This document shows, piece after piece, positions 60,123 through 64,000 of a stretch of 64,000 nucleotides of DNA. The notes under the pieces were generated by a model. That model had not been told where the DNA came from. It worked only from the letters and a program-made list of their open reading frames with translations, and made no database searches. The DNA comes from Apostichopus japonicus. Taxonomy: Eukaryota > Echinodermata > Holothuroidea > Aspidochirotida > Stichopodidae. Position 1 is the stretch's first letter; each line of letters starts with the position of its first letter. The stretch covers positions 1,586,001-1,650,000 of the forward strand of contig NC_092582.1 of NCBI RefSeq assembly GCF_037975245.1, read 5' to 3'. The position numbers were made by a program, and so were the translations under genes.

Positions 60123-62075
60123 CAGGCGCGTATCCAGGATTTTCTAACCCGGGGGGCGCGAAGTACTATCTAAGCGGAGCGCCACCATCGGTTGGTGCGG
60201 AGCGTACAAGAAAATTTCTGGTTTTGATACCCCCCAGATCACCGGAAATGGCACTTATCGGGCTTGAAAATGACCAACCAGATGTACACTTTTGCCTGAT
60301 AACCAAGTATTTCCCAAAAGTTTTTTTTCCATCCATAACCTTTTTGAAGATTGTCACCAGTCACACACCATGTTCGACCTCATTGCATGTCCTATGGATC
60401 ATTGCTTTTGTAGGTGGTTCTACGTCACGGCCCACAATATCCGAAAGCCCCACTTTTCAAGGTTTTAAGCCCATTATTTGTTGAGAATTTGAAAATTCAC
60501 ATTTCTCGTGAATAAAATCACTTGAAAACATACCCATAATGTTGCACAAAATTCAATCTATGGACAACCAATATAGAAAAACCTCCTTGAACCCCTAACA
60601 GTCAGGTCAAAATTGCACGAGTAGAGGAAAGTATGATGAAGAATGTTGGTGAGGAAATTTTCGAAAATTCAGACACAGTTAATTTATTGGTGTAGAAATA
60701 TTAAAACCTCTTATAATGGCTATTATAAAACTTGGTTGAAGGAAACGAAAAATAGCAGATATTTCCGATATCAGGTATATCGAAACCGAACACTACACAC
60801 ATAGGCGTAGGTCCCGTAGGAGGCGGGGGCTGCAGCCCCACCCCCCCTCGCAACCAAATTTTTCCCACTTTTTCGGGCACCTACTGAAAGAAAAATAAAT
60901 AGCAATGAATAGCTTAAAAATGATCTCCTTGGTAATTAAAATAAAGGTCTAAGCTTGGCCGACATTACTACTGTAAAAGAGAGTTTTGACATAAATGGAT
61001 CTGTATGCTTTTTCTCCATTTACATAAGACATTTGGTTGTTTACATTAGCATCCGGCGGTATAATGTGCGACTTTCACGGACTGTAAGGTACACTATGCC
61101 ATGCAATGTAATGACCGATGCTTGCTTATATGATATTGACATCGGTATGCTAAACGCGCGCTTCGCGCGCGAAAAATTTGGGCTTTTTTCGGGCAAGTCA
61201 TTACAGCCCCCAAATCCAATTGGGCTCCTACGCCTTTGACTACACACATAGACAGTTTTTGAGGCTGTTCATCGTGGAACATGCATGCATTGCTCACTGA
61301 TATGATGTTATATATGCTCTTTGCTTTACAAATTCGAACAGGCGTGTAGCGAGTAATTGCCAAGGGAGGGGCGAAGCCTGTAGGCAAAATATCTAAGCGA
61401 AGCGCCACCATGAGCTGGCGCGAAGCGAACATTAAAAATTTTGGCCGAAAATGCCTCCCAGATCGCTGGAAATGACACTTTCCAGGCCTTGTAAGTTGCA
61501 TCTAAGCATTGTATATTTTGAAATTACTAGCGATGTCATAAAGAAAATTTGCTCGGGGGGGGGGGGGACGGTCGCCCCCTTCCCGATATGCGTCATGTTC
61601 TTGAACTCGACTAGGTCGAGTTCAAGACCAGCCACAGTTGGTTCCATATAGCACAATTGTACAATTGTTTAAGGCGTCCATACACACACACGCGTTATGA
61701 TAGACCATATATAGTATTTATATAGATACATTAGTGAGAGAGGAAAAATAGAAACGTCAAAAATGGAGTTGTCGGTGTAAGGGGTAGGGTGAGGCGCACA
61801 CCCCCTTCATAATCCTTGATCTGTCACTGGCTACCCTGTGTATATTATAGGGATCAGCGCTTTAACTATGACTGTTCCTCTTTCTCTTCCCGAGGCCTTG
61901 GCTATCTTCTACTCCTTCCTTTTCTCTCTTTTTTCTTTTTCTTTTCCCTTCCTTCCTCTCCTCCTTTTCTTTTTTCCCCCTCCTTTTCCCTTTTTCTTCT
62001 CTTTTTTTATCTCCTCTTTTCCTTACCCGGGGGGCGCGCGCCCCCAACGCCCCCCCCCCCCTGGATACGCACCTG
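60123..62075. mobile_element. DNA-transposon composite with CAGGYGCGTATCCAGG ends
   Basis: The left end CAGGCGCGTATCCAGG (60123-60138) and the reverse complement of the right end, CAGGTGCGTATCCAGG (62060-62075), match at 15 of 16 bases. TTATA flanks both outer ends (60118-60122 and 62076-62080). An internal start-like copy at 61339 (CAGGCGTGTAGCGAG, then AGCGAAGCGCCACCAT) is homologous to the left 200 bp, so two copies of the same family may be fused here. No transposase is visible. Confidence 0.65.
60800..61238. mobile_element. Non-autonomous hAT-like element with perfect 8-bp TSD, nested
   Basis: Left end CATAGGCGTAGG; right end reverse-complemented CAAAGGCGTAGG. The octamer ACTACACA flanks both sides (60792-60799 and 61239-61246). 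It lies inside the composite at 60123-62075. A GC-only hairpin, GCGCGC-TTC-GCGCGC, lies near 61156-61171. The family has another fragment at 1068-1111. Confidence 0.88.
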
Positions 62076-62083
62076 TTATACGT

Positions 62084-64000
62084 TAGACCGCATTAGGATG
62101 GTCAATCTCAGAGTCATATCAACGAGATTGTCAAATAAATTAGATAGAGTCACACACGATAGTTATACATACAATATAACTTTGCCTTTTGCAGACATGG
62201 CGAGGAGGAAGGGGGTCAGGGAGCTATAGCCCCGGCCCTGGACTGAGGTTAACAAGATGGCCCGGGGAAATGCTTAAATAAAGAAAACTGTATTTGGCTT
62301 TTCAAAGTATACTTTCAAAGAAAAATGTAGACTTAAAAAACGTGAGGCAGCTGGTGAAAAAAGTGTCCACAGGGCCCAACTCTCGACGCCCCACAGCTAA
62401 GTAAAGGCTCCTTTCGAAATGATTTGAAATGAAACATGACTGATCATGTTACTGACATACGTTAATAACGTAGTGTATCATTTAACAACATTGAAACATC
62501 TATCAACATCAACGCAAAAGGGTCCTGCAATGAGATTCTTGTATTTGCACTGTAAAATCTCACACAGAGAACCCGACACAAGTTTGAGATTGGAGAGGAG
62601 TCATACCAATGTTCAGTTGTAAAGTTGCTGCAGTTATCGGCACCGCGCATGCGTGAACACTATAGTCATCGGGGTTTTGGGGTATGGGAGAGTAGATGGA
62701 TGCTATGTATTGCATACAAATTATTCAAATAGTAAACATAAACGTGTTTTAACAATGCATCCGCGTTGTTTTGGGCGGTATTGTAGGACCCGCATTCACC
62801 CCTTTCTCTATAACACCGCTTGGCTGCTTCTCTGTAGTATCATGGACTTTAATTGATATAAAATCCGCAATATGAGAAACGAAGTTACATTTAAAATTGT
62901 ATCAAATTAATCTTGTGTAGAAAAGGGAAAGGGCGTGGATTGCGGAATGGATCAATTTGCTACAGTCTGTATATTTCAGTATTTGTTGAGTAACTGGTCA
63001 TTTTAATACCACTAAAGAAAACGAATTTAAAATCAATTGCCGTATGACGTGGGTCGCTATCTAAAGGTCACAACTGTTCAAACATATGACCTGTGTTAAT
63101 TACACTGGGCAATCTTCTATACGAAGTGGTGGCCTATATAGTTTGTTTGTGTCGAACGAATTAACGAGGCAGTGGAATTTTTTGGGATGGGCCGACCTTT
63201 GAGCTGTTAGCAATTCTGGCAGCATTGAAGTCTATAAAGGACAAGCTTTGGTCTTGTCCTTATTTAGAACTTGTTCTGACTCGATTGTCTAAAGCTGTGT
63301 TTATATTTTGGGTTGTCTGCTTGACGATAAAGTGAGGTAAGTTTATAAATTACAAGTCTTTAAGTAAATGTGCGAATATGTATCTGTATGTATATATATG
63401 TGTGTGTTTTAATCATCTCAATATTTTATTAATATTATCATATTTTTGCTGACTTTCACTTTTTATCGTAGCGAACTCATTTACTGACTGTTTTGTTTTC
63501 TTCAAAGAAGTTGAAGGTGGAGTTAGGTGGGGGTATAGAGAGGGGTGGGATAGGGGTTCATCATTCCCCCATTTCGGTTTATCAGTGCTCGTTATGATAT
63601 AAACATAATCAAATACCACCTTAGTCTCAACTGAAAAACATTCTTCTACACAGTTACCAAATTAACATTTCAAGATTTGCTAGACGTTTCAACGGTAACG
63701 TTTATCCACATATACTAGGGAGGCTAATCGAGACAAGAATGAAATGATTGAGACGGCCTTGTTCTGTCTGGTGGCGTTACGCTGTCAAGTTCTGGCTACT
63801 TTACATATCATTATAGGAAACGAAATAAAACCAATTTAACTAAACTAGATATGTAGACGATGATGATACTCAGTAAAGTATGCATAACATAAGAACACAC
63901 ATGGAAATTTTAGAGATTAAAAGGTTACGGCGATTATAAAAATAAGTTATTAGCCTTAAAAGAAGTTTAAGAAGAGATTCTTAGATTCGAAGGAAATTAT
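62084..64000. other. Non-coding stretch to the window end, nothing recognised
   Basis: AT-rich, a few short frames without similarity, and a TATG/TGTG microsatellite near 63385-63408. Confidence 0.4.

Noticed and set aside
60098-60484. 128-codon plus-strand frame
   Set aside because: Lies entirely in the left part of a non-autonomous DNA transposon and starts outside it.
61816-62229. Phe/Pro-rich protein
   Set aside because: Translation of a pyrimidine-rich stretch in the terminal part of a DNA transposon.

Overview
The window is metazoan nuclear DNA, most likely from an echinoderm and probably a sea cucumber (holothurian). Reasons: spliced genes with GT-AG introns, abundant MITEs, micro- and minisatellites and non-LTR retrotransposon remnants, and above all a complete major yolk protein (MYP), a transferrin-superfamily protein typical of echinoderms. 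The species call is inference.

Two protein genes can be reconstructed exon by exon, and they converge. (1) MYP, + strand, 9248-25105: 20 coding exons whose phases all join into one 1345-residue frame (4038 nt with stop), with a signal peptide, an eight-cysteine WAP domain, transferrin-like lobe sequence, a long insert and a Cys-rich tail. (2) A DNase II-type acid endonuclease, - strand, 43686 down to 29107: 7 coding exons giving 345 residues with both HxK catalytic motifs. A 5' untranslated exon near 45763-45857 is possible. The stop codons face each other about 4.0 kb apart.

Layout: 1-9000 is a transposon graveyard: a minus-strand CR1/L2-type non-LTR retrotransposon (about 1958-5850) is interrupted by two hAT-like elements, and a third hAT-like element lies at 7339-7943. 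9038-9247 is the putative MYP promoter, with a 75-bp imperfect palindrome. 9248-25105 is MYP. 25106-29106 is intergenic, with a second retrotransposon remnant and a 64-bp minisatellite beyond the DNase II stop. 29107-45860 is DNase II; its introns carry 65-bp, 42/37-bp, 132-bp and 66-bp tandem arrays and dispersed repeats. From 45900 to the end I find no convincing gene: the DNA holds AT-rich composites, a 19-bp minisatellite, an array of seven CACGTG boxes, a 278-bp tandem duplication and nested DNA transposons.

Most unusual points: the 3' splice site of MYP exon 7 is the last unit of a 36-bp intronic minisatellite whose other units are out-of-phase acceptor look-alikes; a WAP domain is joined to a transferrin-family yolk protein; the DNase II locus has sense-strand arrays with 64-, 65- and 66-bp periods and a CLEAR-like E-box cluster in intron 1; and four hAT-like insertions have recognisable 8-bp target duplications. 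No prokaryotic, CRISPR or rRNA features were seen.
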